From Bombyx mori (lineage: Eukaryota; Arthropoda; Insecta; Lepidoptera; Bombycidae), in the NCBI RefSeq assembly GCF_030269925.1, contig NC_085128.1:12340501-12404500 (forward strand): 64,000 bases of DNA. Reading direction: 5' to 3'. The notes under the pieces are model-generated. The model saw nothing but the letters and a program-made list of their open reading frames with translations. It made no database searches and was not told the origin of the DNA. A program made the position numbers and the translations under genes. The number at the start of each line of letters is the position of its first letter. The first letter of the stretch is position 1. Shown one piece after another: positions 46,480 through 58,260 of the stretch.

Positions 46480-46830
46480 ATCAGGACCTTGAACGTGCTC
46501 ACGCATCGTTGTGCTCAGCCCCGCGCTGTTGATGCGAGATAATGAACACACATGAAAAACCCAATTTAGTAAATCTTAATGTACGGTACACAAAAAGTAG
46601 AGATTGTCTTATGTGAATTGTGAAATGTTTTAATGTCACAAAATCGCCTATTAATATTTAATTGTAATTATTTCGTAACGATCCTGGCTTACAGATACTA
46701 TAACAGCGTGTCTGAACCATAGTGAACCGTCAATGGTGTACACACATCATTGGATTCGCTACGGCACCGGTGATGCACGATTATGAACACACATGAATAA
46801 TCCGATTAAGGAATCATGATAACATTAGGG
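46480..46830. repeat. Diverged direct repeat, about 240 bp apart
   Basis: GTTGATGCGAGATAATGAAC with ACACATGAAAAACCCAATTTAG near 46528-46570 recurs as GGTGATGCACGATTATGAAC with ACACATGAATAATCCGATTAAG near 46769-46807. The regions upstream of each are weakly alike (CACGCATCGTTG and CACACATCATTG). Both copies are A+T-moderate with no ORF. I do not recognise the family. Confidence 0.6.
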
Positions 46831-47339
46831 ATGTCTCAATTATAATACACGTATATGTATTTTACATTTCATTCAATAAATTTACAATGAAGGAATGTTT
46901 TTCATCATATTTTTGTGTTCATTCTCAATCATACAATCTAGTCCCCTTTTTCACATAATTGATACATAATATAGTTAAATTCACTAAAATAAAAAATACA
47001 AAAACTTTTTCATAAAAAAATTCGTCAACTAAGAACAAGTCCAAATTATATTTATGCTCCTGAATCAATTTGATAATTGAAAATAATCATTTAGTCGTAA
47101 ATGCTGTGTTATTTTAAACGTACGCGAATAAGCATAGTAATAAAACATCCGGATTTTATATTGTCAAAAGGCTAAGGGCTAAGCATGTGTATGACATATG
47201 ATAGCTATCAGAGCCCATAGAAATCACAATTTAAAAACCACGTTCATCATTGTGGTAATTGTTTTGTTTTAATTATAATACAATACTTGATAGTTTTTTA
47301 TTGCGTATTTTGTTTTTTTATTCTTCTTCTTCTTTTTCG

Positions 47340-47552
47340 CTTCCTCATTATTGAAGGTCGTGACCACCTTGGTCTAGTTTCTGCACCAGCTTCCTCCAAT
47401 GTTGCCTGGATTCGGCCTGCCTAATGACGCCCGGGACGCTGGTGTTTGTGGCCTCCTTGACAATGTCCGTCTACCTGGTTGGCAATCTTCCTCGACTTCT
47501 CTTTCCTTTCACGTGACCTACAACTATAAATTTTTCCAAGTTCTCAGGATTT
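47340..47552 (-). pseudogene. LINE polyprotein C-terminal remnant
   Basis: The minus strand encodes ENLEKFIVVGHVKGKRSRG, RLPTR-stop-TDIVKEATN, VIRQAESRQHWRKLVQKLD and QGGHDLQ-stop, followed by AAGCGAAAAAGAAGAAGAAG. The pattern 'NLE.lvv.G.v.GkR.RGR.PtRW.D.i....A..r..Wr..v' matches the fragment at 58567-58800, and TGG to TAG has produced one internal stop. The frame 47399-47611 on the plus strand is its shadow. Confidence 0.8.
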
Positions 47553-48203
47553 TGTCGGGTACGTTTTTTTATTACACGATATTATTCTATCAACGTCGAA
47601 GTCGTTATTGAACATGAATTAAGTGCTTATTCCCTTAGTAAAATTGGTAGCTACCTGCAGGATTTTAATACCGGCATAGTAGTGAGTAGTGCCTCATTCA
47701 GAGCCTGCGATGGAAGACCGGCCTACCTTAACCACCATTGGGAAGGCAACTCTCCATATTCGAACTATTCAACATTCATCCTCAACACTAATTTCTTGAT
47801 CAGTTGATCACAATCATCATTCAACAGTCATCAACCATCATGAAACAGCACTCCTGGTAAGGAGGCAGGGAGCTCAAGTCCAAGCAGAGGAGGTTTTCCG
47901 GAGACCAGAACCGTAAGGGTACACGAGGACCCAAAGACGAATTATGTACGAAATATTTCCTCTATATTCTTATGAACTCTGAATATCTGCTGGTACTGTT
48001 TTGTTTTTAATACGCTTTTATTAGATTCAGATGTATGTATGTTCGTATGTAACGGAATCTTTGAACATGATTTTGACCCCCTTCAAAACGTCGGATTAAC
48101 TCGAAATTTGGTATACTTATATTATATACTTATATAAGGACAGAGGACAATCCAATATTAAAAAAAAATTGAAAAAAATATATTGAAATTCAACTAAAAA
48201 AAT

Positions 48204-48410
48204 AAAAATAAATACTAACAAAATACGCTTTTATAGAATATCTAACTTAAAAAATTTAAAATATATTTTAATAAATTTGAATTAAAAATAGTGTAAGAAC
48301 AAATGATTTTATTGTAAAGAAAAGCATGGGCTGCTTTTCAGGATATTATCAAAATAACCTTTCTACTCATATCTGTTCATAAAATATTTATAACTACTGA
48401 TACCATGCAC
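48204..48410. repeat. Interspersed family F, second copy
   Basis: TACTAACAAAATACGCTTTT through CAAATGATTTTATTGTAAAG is followed by a short stem (AAAGCATGGGCTGCTTT) and TTTTCAGGATATTATCAAAA through GATACCATGCAC. Against the copy at 33155-33350 the second part is direct and the first is inverted. The sequence to the left (48040-48200: TATGTAACGGAATCTTTGAA, CGGATTAACTCGAAATTTGG) resembles another common LINE- or helitron-type repeat, which I cannot classify. Confidence 0.75.
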
Positions 48411-48718
48411 TATATTATACATTATACATTTATTTTTTCAATAAAACACACAAACAAAACAAAAGTGGAAGTAAATTATGAATTAAAAGAAAAATAATTA
48501 TGATTCCCGCCATGATTACATTACTGGTAGCGTTCAGACGGCGCGTTCACCTGCGAACGAGGTGAAGGTCGCGTAACTCGTGAACCGAACTCGCCCGAAC
48601 GCAAATGACAATGTAAATATTCAAAATCTTCCCCGATACAGACATCTCGCAACTTCTGCTAGACCAATGTTTGATTTAAAAAAAATAAAAAATATCGACC
48701 TTCTTGAAAATATTCTAT

Positions 48719-49030
48719 CACAAGCTTTTGCCCGCGACTCCGTCTGCGTGGAATAGTTACTTTGGCATAACGCTAAATTTTACCCCCCACTTCATTTACG
48801 TGAAAAGTGAAAATAATTTTGAATTTTAGAATGTTAAGGAAGCTATTTAAACCCCTATTTTGAAACATTCTTTATGTGTGTATTGGTGATGTTATAATAT
48901 AACCAATAGCCTTCCTCAATAAATGGGCTATCTAACACTGAAAAGAATTTTTCAATTCGGACCAGTAGTTCCTGAGAATATCGTGCTCAAACAAACTAAC
49001 TCTTCTGCTTAATAATATTAGTAGTATTAA
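48719..49030 (+). repeat. LINE-type 3' end
   Basis: CAAGCTTTTGCCCGCGACTC, CGTCTGCGTGGAATAG, TATAACCAATAGCCTTCCTC, CAGTAGTTCCTGAGAATATC and CAAACAAACTAACTCTTC, then TAATATTAGTAGTATTAATG. The combination 'gcccgcgactccgtctgcgtgg ... gttcctgaga ... caaacaaacaaactct ... aatattagta' is, from memory, among the commonest lepidopteran LINE 3' ends. The opening GCCCGCGACTCCGTCTGCG is well kept. Confidence 0.65.
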
Positions 49031-49315
49031 TGTAGCTTAGATATCTTAGCATTCAACATAACGCTATATATTAAGAAACCATGACACAATGTCCAGACGT
49101 AAGTCTAAAAAATCGTGTTAGAGGAGATACAGATCGTGTCAGAAAAATAATCAATGTATATCAAGTACTTGAAAGTTCTTCTATCGCCGAAAAGCTAAGT
49201 ACCTACTACGTTCAGAACAATTGAACATTTTTACGTAATATTATTTTATACTTCAAAATGTACTCTGAATGTTTCTCCATTCTCTATTTTCATAAACAAG
49301 ACTTAATGATTCTAA

Positions 49316-49599
49316 TCAATATACATAAAAATGAATTGCTGTTCGTTAGTCTCGCTAAAACTCGAGAACGGCTGGACCGATTTTTTTTGGTCTTGAATTA
49401 TTTGTGGAAGTCCAGAAAAGGTTTAAAAGGTAGCTAAATATGAAAATGCTCGGACTAAATAAAAATAACAATTTTGTTTTTCCTTTGATGTGTCCTCCGT
49501 CGAACGGATTCCTTTTGTTTGTATTAAGTTTATTTTATACAAAAGCTTAGGTCTTTTATTTATCGATTGAGGTACTACGAAGTCTGCCAGGTCAGCTAG
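49316..49599 (+). mobile_element. Helitron-like non-autonomous element, type 1
   Basis: A|TCAATATACATAAAAATG to CAGGTCAGCTAG|T, 284 bp, same orientation and interior as the copy at 24371-24648 (TCTCGCTAAAACTCGAGAAC, GTCTTGAATTATTTGTGGAA, TTCCTTTTGTTTGTATTAAG). There is no ORF. Confidence 0.7.
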
Positions 49600-49979
49600 T
49601 AATATATAAATTGTGTAAATATTGATTAAATGATATAAGTGACAATTTTTTTAAAATGACAATTTTGATGATTTTAATGAAATTTATTATAAATGATATT
49701 TCATAATAAAAAAAACAAGTGCAATGACATTTTTTCATCTTTCTAGACCCTACATTTTTTGATTACGAGACCCGCTTTATTTTAACCACTGAACACATTA
49801 TTAAAACTGAATTCCCTTTTCCGGTCCCCTGCTGTAGAACAAAGCCTCCAATTAAGCTTAATAGTCGCAAGCACCCCGATAATTAACACAAGAGAAATAA
49901 AAATGAGCTTCACCACAATGCCATGGCTATACTAAGTTAAGTTCGTTGAAATGCCTTGACCACATACTATAGCACACAT

Positions 49980-50560
49980 TTACAAAACCATTGCAATATT
50001 TAATATGAAAGCGGGAGTAGTATACCTGACACTTTCCAAGAGTATTGCGGTTCTTGGAGTTGATATCGCGAACTTTACCATCGGAGCTATTTGGAAGATA
50101 AAGGCAAGATTTCGTCTAAAGTGTTGGCCTTCAGCAGAGCGAGCCGGTATGGTACGGACAAAAATTTCTAATTTATTAAGCACAAGCTCTGCTGCGTGTG
50201 GAATACCATTCCCATCCTGGCGGCACCCAAATTATAATTCCACTTGACTCGGACAATAAATAATTCAGGGGTTATCACATTATCACAGGTTGCTTGAAAC
50301 CTATGTGTCTTCGGAGAAACTATGGTTCTCTATGTATTTTGAACCGTTATTTCACGGAAAGTGCTTTGACGAATTGTATGAGATGATCCCATCATCTCCT
50401 TTTTACCGACGAACTACTAGCAGAGTTCGTATATTCTCCAAGGGATTTTTGAGCGCTATATCATGTCTTTCTTAAAACGAGACTTGAAGAATGTTCTAAG
50501 CAATACAGCGCCATAGTCAAGGTCAACCGCCATATCGTTCCTAACTTTCTTACACAGTAA
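49980..50560. other. Unrecognised segment with frames on both strands
   Basis: This segment is less A+T-rich than its flanks. The plus frame 50005-50247 (80 codons) and minus frame 49980-50183 (67 codons) overlap, and 50290-50475 follows with 61 codons. None shows a domain I recognise. It could be a decayed LINE or exon-like relic. Confidence 0.3.
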
Positions 50561-53500
50561 ATTTTTTTAGAAGAAAGTTTATTCACACATAATACATTAT
50601 AGAATTAAAAACATCACACAAACGCAGTAAACATTTTTACATGCAAACCGGCTACAAGAGCGAAATGATCGTTAATCAAAAACGCACACAAATTTAGCTT
50701 ATAGGTAGTTCCCGGCGCTTGAGAGGACAGCCCGCTGGGTTACTAACGAAGAGAAAAGTGCCTATTTCCGTAGCTTAATGACGTGTCAGCTAAACCGGGT
50801 CAAATACCTAATTTCGGGGAAAACCTAGATTATGATTTCAATTTGTATGTTGAAAATGCTACTGAATTACTTGAATGATGTATTTACGACAAAACGAGTT
50901 TAAGTTAGCAGGCGAACTTAAAATTTTCTAACAGATTAAGGGATTCTCGTATATTTTTAAATATTTTATTCAAAAACTTAACAACTTGTCTTACTTTTGT
51001 TTAACTCTATTTCTCTTTACCGATTTCTTTCAAATTCCTCTGATGAAATGTATATTTAGCTGTTCTAAACTCGGTCCACTTTGCACATATATCTTCCTGA
51101 ATTTCTCACAATTTGGCCAGTTACTATCGTAAAACAGGCATACAATAATGATTAATGCTAATGAAATAAATAACAGTAACTACATCAGTTAGATAAGTGG
51201 TGGTATGACTAAATGTAATGGCTTCTAGATAAACGTAAATAGTAAAGTAATTTAACTTAAACAGCAATTCATAATTGATATTAAACTCAATAGTAATATG
51301 ACCAGTAAGTCTATGATTACCGTATGATCATTTTCTCAAATATATGTTTCTCTAATGATCAAAATAGGTCTTATCTCTGACACCTGCAGAGTCAGTTTAA
51401 TTTTATGTATTATTAAATTTTCTTATTTTCTTTTAATTTTTGTTAGTGATGTTTTGATGAAAAATAGCGACAATGATGAGGCGATTATCATGACACATGG
51501 CCTTATCGAAGTACCGTTCCGACGCTGACTTCAGGTTCTTCCTAATTGACTAAAGGCCAGCTTATAGCTCGATACCATTACACCAAGTTTCTTCTAATTC
51601 ATTTATTCACGAAAGACATAAATTTATTTCCATTTCAAATTATTTGAAAAATAAATTTATGAGAAAAAATAATCACCATCCAAATTCAGTAAGTAATATT
51701 TAATTTTTTGTTTAAGTAAAAATTGCCCGAGAAGCCTCCCTTTGAACGTATCTTTTCACGAATTCTGCCATTTTATTGTGAAAATAATTTTTATTTGACT
51801 TTTTTCTCTGATGATACAGTCCGATCCTGAAAACAGCCGAAGGCAAAAGCAGAATTGTTTACAAATTTCGAAGGCACTCAATGTCTTTCAGTTTCTTCCA
51901 ATTAGATCCAGCGCGGTCGTCTGAAAAAATTTGATGGTTTTCCTTTTATTTCCACCTCCCGTTTTTATTTTTCTTACAATATTTTTGCAAACTTTTAATT
52001 GGTTTGATAATGCAGTACTTGTATAAGAGAAACAGTCGAAAACAGAACATCTTGACCCTTGTCAGTATCTAGAGAATAATTCAGAAAGTTTCGATAAAAT
52101 ATTGCGTTCCAAGATATTCATCCCGGAGACACGGGTCCAAAAGACGTTAGAGAAGTTCTTGTTCAACTGTATCCATTTTGAGATAAAGAGATCTTGTACG
52201 TACTACGGAACAATCGAAGGTTTGTAATTTAAACTAAAACCTAATCTTACCAATAGACTTAGCATTATATTTATCTGTTAGTATAATCTCGACGTTATTT
52301 GTTTTCCCAAACCAATAATTACTAATATGATCATTCACATCCAATAAGGTATGACACTTAAATCGTTAGATAAAATTCAAATATCATTTTTTTTACTTTC
52401 AATAAGTAGGCTTTCATACATCATACAAAAATATGGTAAACTTCGATGTCCACATTTAAGCATTGTCATTATCCATTACACTAACAGAAACCCATAACTT
52501 ATTTTATAAATAGCAAACAAAAAAGAAAATCCATATTAGCCTATTTCACAAAACCTAAATATGCGGAAATATTTTTCTCAATAAAAACTCATTACACATA
52601 TGGATGAAAAATATACTCTTTATTATAAAAATCAAATGGTTGTAATATGTATATATTGCATATATTGTGAAGATTCTTTTGGAAACTTTCAACTTTTAAG
52701 GGTTCGCCTAATTGCGATATATTATTTTTTAAGGTCTTCAAATTATTTTTTATTTTATGTTATTTTGGGATGAAACCATACTAATCAGTTTTGTCACATT
52801 TTGTAGCTTGTGTAATATTATATTTATGTGGGGTGGTCCTCAAACAATTGTTAGTAACAAAACGGGATTGGAAATTGAGTTTTTTTCTTACGCTATAGAA
52901 GCTGGCAATTTAAAGTAAAACATAAACAACTAAGAGACACTGGCAAAAGCTGTCAACTGCGTATAATGGCAAACACACTACTCAATGTACAAGCAGAATG
53001 TGTCTGGTCTTAAAACTATAACCCCTTTAACGTGGTACATAATATGGCTTAGCTACGTGTTCATTCATAATATGTCAATGGAATCTAAAATATTACATAA
53101 AATATAAATAGCGCGTTATAAATCAGTAAGATACTCTTAACGGTACATACTGAGCTCTATGACATGTTCCTCATTAAATGAAGTTTTAATAAAGGAGCCC
53201 TCAGCAATAAGCAGTGGCATTACTTCTTGCAACCCTTAATGAGAAGGATATGGGACGTATATGATACAAAGAAATGTGCCATGAAGGAATACAAATAATC
53301 AAATAACCATAGAATACATGAAAGAAACATTATTACAATGTTTTTCACTAAGAATTCCGATAGGCAAAATCCAGGTGCGACCATTTATTAAGAAGAAGTA
53401 GATACGTCAGGTTGAAGTTATTGTTGTGAGCGTTGCGCTTACTTTTTAAAAGTAGCAAATTTTGGATTTGTTAACACAATGTCAGTTTACTCACACAGAG

Positions 53501-54321
53501 GAAACAACGCTCAAACAGGCCGATACTCCAATTTTGGAAAACACCGAACATTAAGAGTTCACAAAATTTCTATACCATACTACAATTAACGGTATTTCAA
53601 ACATTTCTATGAAATATACGATAGCAAAGTATGAATCCGTGTTATTCAGAGCATGTAACTCACAGACGGAACCTAGTATAATATTTTTTGTGCAAACACG
53701 TCCCTCTTCATCGCTTAACCCATAGTAACGCTAACTTTGTACATTCCGAGTTTTCCAAGGTCTTTGGTCTGAAAACTTTTCTTAAGTTAAACAACAAAAG
53801 GTCGGGGACCGATAAATTTAAACTTCGTACCTACCTTTTGTTTTGAATTAGATTAAAAAGTAGAGAAAGATCACCATTTTTTTAGGTAACAGGAATTAAT
53901 TCTCGTTGAAAGAATGAACATTCGTCTAACTAGCAAGTATTTTTGGTATTAATTGTACTTATAGAAAAGAACTGATATTTACGAATTAAAAGCGATGCTG
54001 TAACTTGAATCGATATAAAGCTAAAAATTATATACGTATTATTATCGGGAACTTCTGTTCTAATTATTTGAAATAATCCCACGTTCCCATAATGCATTAG
54101 TCTCTGCCATTACTAACTTAGTTTTCTTTGTCTTTAGATCACACATAGATGTAATTTAAAAGCACAATCAATGCAAAGTGTTGTTAGTAATTGCTCAAAA
54201 TTAGATTTTTATTTTATTTTAGACCGTATCAAAAATATCTTCTGTATGAAAACGTATAGAGCGGGGTATTTGAAGTAGCCGTCAATATTTAAAAGAGGAA
54301 TCTAGAATAATAGCTTATAAA
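50561..54321. other. No gene seen; unique-looking A+T-rich DNA
   Basis: No frame over 60 codons, and no clear copies of the window's repeat families. A short G+C-richer patch near 50700-50770 (TCCCGGCGCTTGAGAGGACA, GCCCGCTGGGTTACTAACG) is unassigned. Confidence 0.5.
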
Positions 54322-54590
54322 AGATGTATAATAAATAAAATAAATATTTACTAACAATCACGCCACGTTAACTGGTCCCGTGCTAAGTTCGTAAAGAACT
54401 TGTGTTACAAGTACCAGATAACGGAAGTAAATATAATATTTTTATTATACAGATACATATATTTAATATACACCCATAACCCTGGAAAGACATTTATATT
54501 TATCATACAAATATCTTCCCTTGGCGGGATTCGAACCCGCGACCCCCTTGTGTAGTGACCATGTCACTTACCACTACACCAGACGGCCGT
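54322..54590 (-). repeat. tRNA-derived SINE, second type, with head
   Basis: The minus strand starts ACGGCCGTCTGGTGTAGTGG (A box TGGTGTAGTGGTAA, complement of 54569-54582) and has GTCGCGGGTTCGAATCCCGC (B box GGGTTCGAATCCC, complement of 54526-54537). It continues AAGATATTTGTATGATAAAT, CCAGGGTTATGGGTGTA, CGTTATCTGGTACTTGTAAC, GTTCTTTACGAACTTAGCAC and ends AAATATTTATTTTATTTATT. The head could fold like a tRNA 3' half, but the sequence continues without a tRNA end and repeats at 17.0 kb, so it is a SINE rather than a tRNA gene. Confidence 0.85.
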
Positions 54591-54707
54591 TTGAGAATGA
54601 ATGAACATGAAAGATGAATAAACATTGGAAGTAAAATCGTTAAATGATAGGTCGTGGATAGAATTTAGAAAGATATAGGTCTCTTTGCAAAAATCGATTG
54701 AGATACA

Positions 54708-54902
54708 TTAACGAGACACGCTACGAATGGAGGTGAGTTGATTTTTTTCTCGCCCAGCTCGAAAAGGGATCCAAAGTATCTGAGTACCGCAGACATTATC
54801 GTGAAGGTACGGATCCTTCCTTAAGGTGAGCACTTTTATGTGCTCATCAAAGGTTACGAGATCAATAAAACACAATTGTTTTCCATTAAGACGGACGTCC
54901 AC
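54708..54902 (-). CDS. Unrecognised 64-codon open frame
   Basis: A frame starting MDVRLNGKQLCFIDLVTFDE and ending LTSIRSVSR. It is not part of any repeat recognised here, and upstream the frame stays open only briefly (VVSAW preceding). Composition looks protein-like (balanced charged and hydrophobic residues), yet there is no known motif, no signal peptide and no paired exon signals that I can defend. It may be chance, an exon or a repeat remnant. Confidence 0.15.
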   Translation of the reverse strand: MDVRLNGKQLCFIDLVTFDEHIKVLTLRKDPYLHDNVCGTQILWIPFRAGREKNQLTSIRSVSR

Positions 54903-54919
54903 GCACTTACTACCTTGAA

Positions 54920-56485
54920 GTAAATGTAATGCTGTTTTTTTTCGAACGTGAGTTTATAGTGCATAATCTATCATAATTTTATATTCTTCTACTAATAGCT
55001 AACCAAATGTTAAAAAATAGGTTACTATGTTGTTTATAGGCCCATAACTATAAACGGAAATTTCCTCAATGCAATTTCTAGATTCAGTAAAAAAAATTAT
55101 TATTTTGTCAATAATTGTACATATTATGTGGTCAAAATCTCTAATATAGCTTATGGCAGTTCTATCCATGGAACTAAGCCGCGTGAAAGCTTCTCTAAAG
55201 TAACGATAATGTTCATCACATCACAAAGCGAAATTTAATGTTCCTCAAATTCATCAATTAAGTTATTCAAGCAAAAAAGTTACGAGCATAGCAAGTTGTA
55301 TTATCATCGAAAAAGTTTTCCATAATCGTTTTTACATATTCATCGCGTTGGGGTGCGTTTGTGACTCGTCTGCGAGAATTTGAATAACAAATGGGTGACA
55401 CCTCCACGCTTCTAGACGGGATTTGAACAGATTTCTCGCAAATCCGTGGGCTCGGATCGGTGGTATTCTAAAGGGAAATCAGCGCACTGGCTAATCTTGT
55501 TCATTGTGTGCTGTATAGTGTGTTCCAAACCTAAAAACAAAAGCTTAGTCTTTCCATGACAGTTATAATCGGTCTAAATAATCGTTCTGCTTATTAAATG
55601 GATTAAACTCTATGCTGAGTCGTGTATACGCCAACTCCCTTCCTGTCTTCCTGTAACTAATGAGAAATTGAATACAAAAACTGATAATTTTAATAACTAT
55701 CAAAATCATCCACGAAGCAAAAATAGTTTCATCAAATATTACATTGTAAAGATTTTTACTTTAATTCAGTTTCTGCGGTGACAGTCGTGATTGTTACGAC
55801 AAAAACAAAATTATAAAACAATTTAAAATACATCGTCTTGTAACAACGTTGCACAACGTTAGTGACAAACAAAATACAAAGTGACCTTCGGCGTGACTTT
55901 GAAACTTAAAACTTAATAGTTGAAAATGCGAATTCATTTACTAACGTACCTACCAACAGAAATACTTAGCACGCCGGAGGTCATCGGTCTGCTATAACCA
56001 GACCTTGCGTCATCAGTCGCCAGACAAACGCCTGTTGAATTACAATTATAGTAGACCACTACCGAGAAAGATAATTAAATTTTCCACACGTATAGCTCAA
56101 CAAGTCGAAACGGAAAGAAAGGCTCCCGAACTCTCCACTAAATTATTGTTAGAAAAGAAATATTATGCACTCGAATCCCACGTTAACAATATTTCAAGTG
56201 TTGGGTAGGAAAGCTGAGGCCCGGAATTCTCTAGACGGCGATTAAGTTCCAGGTTACTGTAGCATTTAGTTATAACCGAGCCGCAAGAATACATTCGACT
56301 GGAAGAAAATAACAGACATCAGACATTTTGTAGATTTATTTTTCAATCGGAGGGATTCTGGATATGGTTTTCTTGTTTTTCAAGGTTTGATCGCATCGGC
56401 CGTACAATATGGATACTATTTTATATAATTTCAGGAAGAATATGTTTTGAAGTGAACAAAGACTGGTGAGGTTTTAAAAAAAAAA
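54920..56485. other. No gene seen
   Basis: A+T-rich DNA with one 67-codon plus frame (56005-56208) lacking any recognisable domain. No repeat family is evident by eye. Confidence 0.45.
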
Positions 56486-56803
56486 AGATGTGTTGTGTTG
56501 CAGGACACCGGATAGGAACGAAGTTCCCTATTATAAAAATATTACTTTTAAGTTCTATTCGAGGTATAAAGAAAATAAAACTGGAGGTTTCGAAACAAGC
56601 CACGGTCATTCGGTAACGTGCGAACTTATTGTGGTACACTTCATTCACGGTTGTTTGCATAAGTGCAAACGAACGCTCTGAGATCGTGGTCAATGAATGA
56701 TAAAAAAGTATGTTATTTTTTGTACGTTATTACAAAGTTAAGTCGTACACTGTGTGCATTACTAATAAAAATCTTACGTTACGGACGTTTTTTCTCGGTT
56801 ATT
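56486..56803. repeat. Interspersed family E, right end missing
   Basis: GCAGGACACCGGATAGGAAC and GAAGTTCCCTATTATAAAAA with TTTAAGTTCTATTCGAGGTA match the left part at 41.2 kb. TACGTTATTACAAAGTTAAG with AAAATCTTACGTTACGGACG and TTTTTTCTCGGTTA match the right part of the 62.7 kb copy. The terminal GGAACTTCGTTCC is missing. It has a larger middle than the 41.2 kb copy, so that one may be internally changed. Frames 56421-56693 and 56490-56681 are shadows. Confidence 0.75.
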
Positions 56804-57250
56804 CTAAAATTCAAAAATTTTAATCTTTTCTTTCTCACCAGCTCACCTGATTTCTATACCAACCACATAACAGAATCACAGCAAAGTATACCGCAGCACG
56901 CATTATGATATAACTTTTATGTGGTTTTAACAGCACGAATAATTTCATAGAGAGAGCTCCCCGACTCCATTATGCTGCAAACATTACCTCTGCGATGAGA
57001 CGGTAAATTGCGCATTTTGTCAGCCGCGACACTTGCAAAAGTTAAGTTCGTAGGCGTAAATTTAGAACCCCAGTTATCACACAAACGCTTACTCTCCCTT
57101 TGATACGGGTGTATATAAACAATCTTCCTAACCATAAGCATCAAATGCAATTTTACAAAGTAATTACACTTTATTGCTGCATGTTGATTGAGAATCTGAA
57201 TAAGCATAGCAGTAATATCATATTATCATATCAGCTCATTTTTCATTTGT

Positions 57251-57411
57251 ATTTTTTATGGCTTAAACGGGTCAATAAGCGCTGGCCCATCTGGTGTTAA
57301 CAAGCTTACTGGAGCCCATGGACATCAACGTAAATGCTGCCACCCAACTTAAGACATGGGTTTTAAGTCTCAGTTCTCTACTACAAAGACTGCCCCACTC
57401 AAACTGTTTCC
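57251..57411 (-). repeat. Diverged Bm1-like SINE
   Basis: TTTTTTATGGCTTAAACGGG, CTGGCCCATCTGGTGTTAAC, TACTGGAGCCCATGGACATC and ACGTAAATGCTGCCACCCAA follow minus-strand Bm1 order with substitutions and indels. A younger copy lies about 150 bp further on. Confidence 0.8.
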
Positions 57412-57554
57412 CTTATCATCAGTAGATTTGATTTCGTTTAATAAAATCGTGATTGAGAATTTCGTCAACATAACCATTGCTACTGATCATTTGTATTAGG
57501 CTAACGGATTTAATGTTTGATCTTTCAACCAACAGTAATGACGATTTTCCAATG

Positions 57555-57713
57555 TTTTTTTTATTGCTTAAATGGGTGGATGAACTCACAGCCCACCTGG
57601 TGTTAAGCGGTCACTGGAGCCGATAGACATCCACAACGTAAATGCGCCACCCAAGATATAAGCTCTAAGGTCAAGTATAGTTACAACGGCTGCCCCACCC
57701 TTCAAACCGAAAC
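57555..57713 (-). repeat. Bm1-type SINE, 5'-truncated
   Basis: This is a minus-strand copy from GGTTTCGGTTTGAAGGGTGG to CCCATTTAAGCAATAAAAAA. It lacks about 15 bp (CACCTTGAG region) in the middle. Confidence 0.9.
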
Positions 57714-57929
57714 CATTGTTTCTATAATATATTCTGGTCTTTTATAAAACAGTATACCAAGATGGAAAATTATTAGAGGACATCTTAAGTGATGATGAAA
57801 CCAAACTAATAATGATATCATAGAACGACATAATAGAATTATTAAGTATTTTTGGAGGAACCATAACATGTTTTGTTGTCAACCTAAAAGTTTTTCGTCG
57901 AATTATCCGCAGCGCACTTTAAATAACAC

Positions 57930-58260
57930 ACCTATGTGCGAAATACTGGTAAATCCGGGATCACTGACATCATTTTACGAATGCCATAAGAAATAACGAA
58001 CATCAAACCATAGAGAAACGAGATGGCTTGAGTGCAAAATCCTACTCTTAAAAGCTGCCTTTTAAGTACCGCGGTTTCAGCCTTCTTATCCACGTGGAGT
58101 GCGGTGACGTCACAATGCCCTCGAGCGTTCGTCCTGGAAAACGTTAATTGCACGACACCGACCGCGGCGAGCTTCTTCTTATCCACACCGCACCAAACGC
58201 TTCACTGTATGATGAACGATTTTCAACTTTATCACTTTAGGGGTTCAGATAAATTTAAAT
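57930..58260. other. CG-raised patch with CRE palindrome, unrecognised frames
   Basis: A frame on each strand (57932-58186 minus, 84 codons; 58032-58262 plus, 76 codons) overlaps here without recognisable domains. TGACGTCA stands at 58105-58112 beside GTGGAGTGCGG, and CACCGCAC near 58185 could pair with GTGCGGTG near 58099. It might be regulatory or a relic of an element. Confidence 0.25.

Noticed and set aside
54517..54592. Possible tRNA gene
   Set aside because: The boxes are good, but the sequence continues as a SINE body shared with the copy at 17.0 kb and there is no tRNA-like 3' end followed by a T-run.
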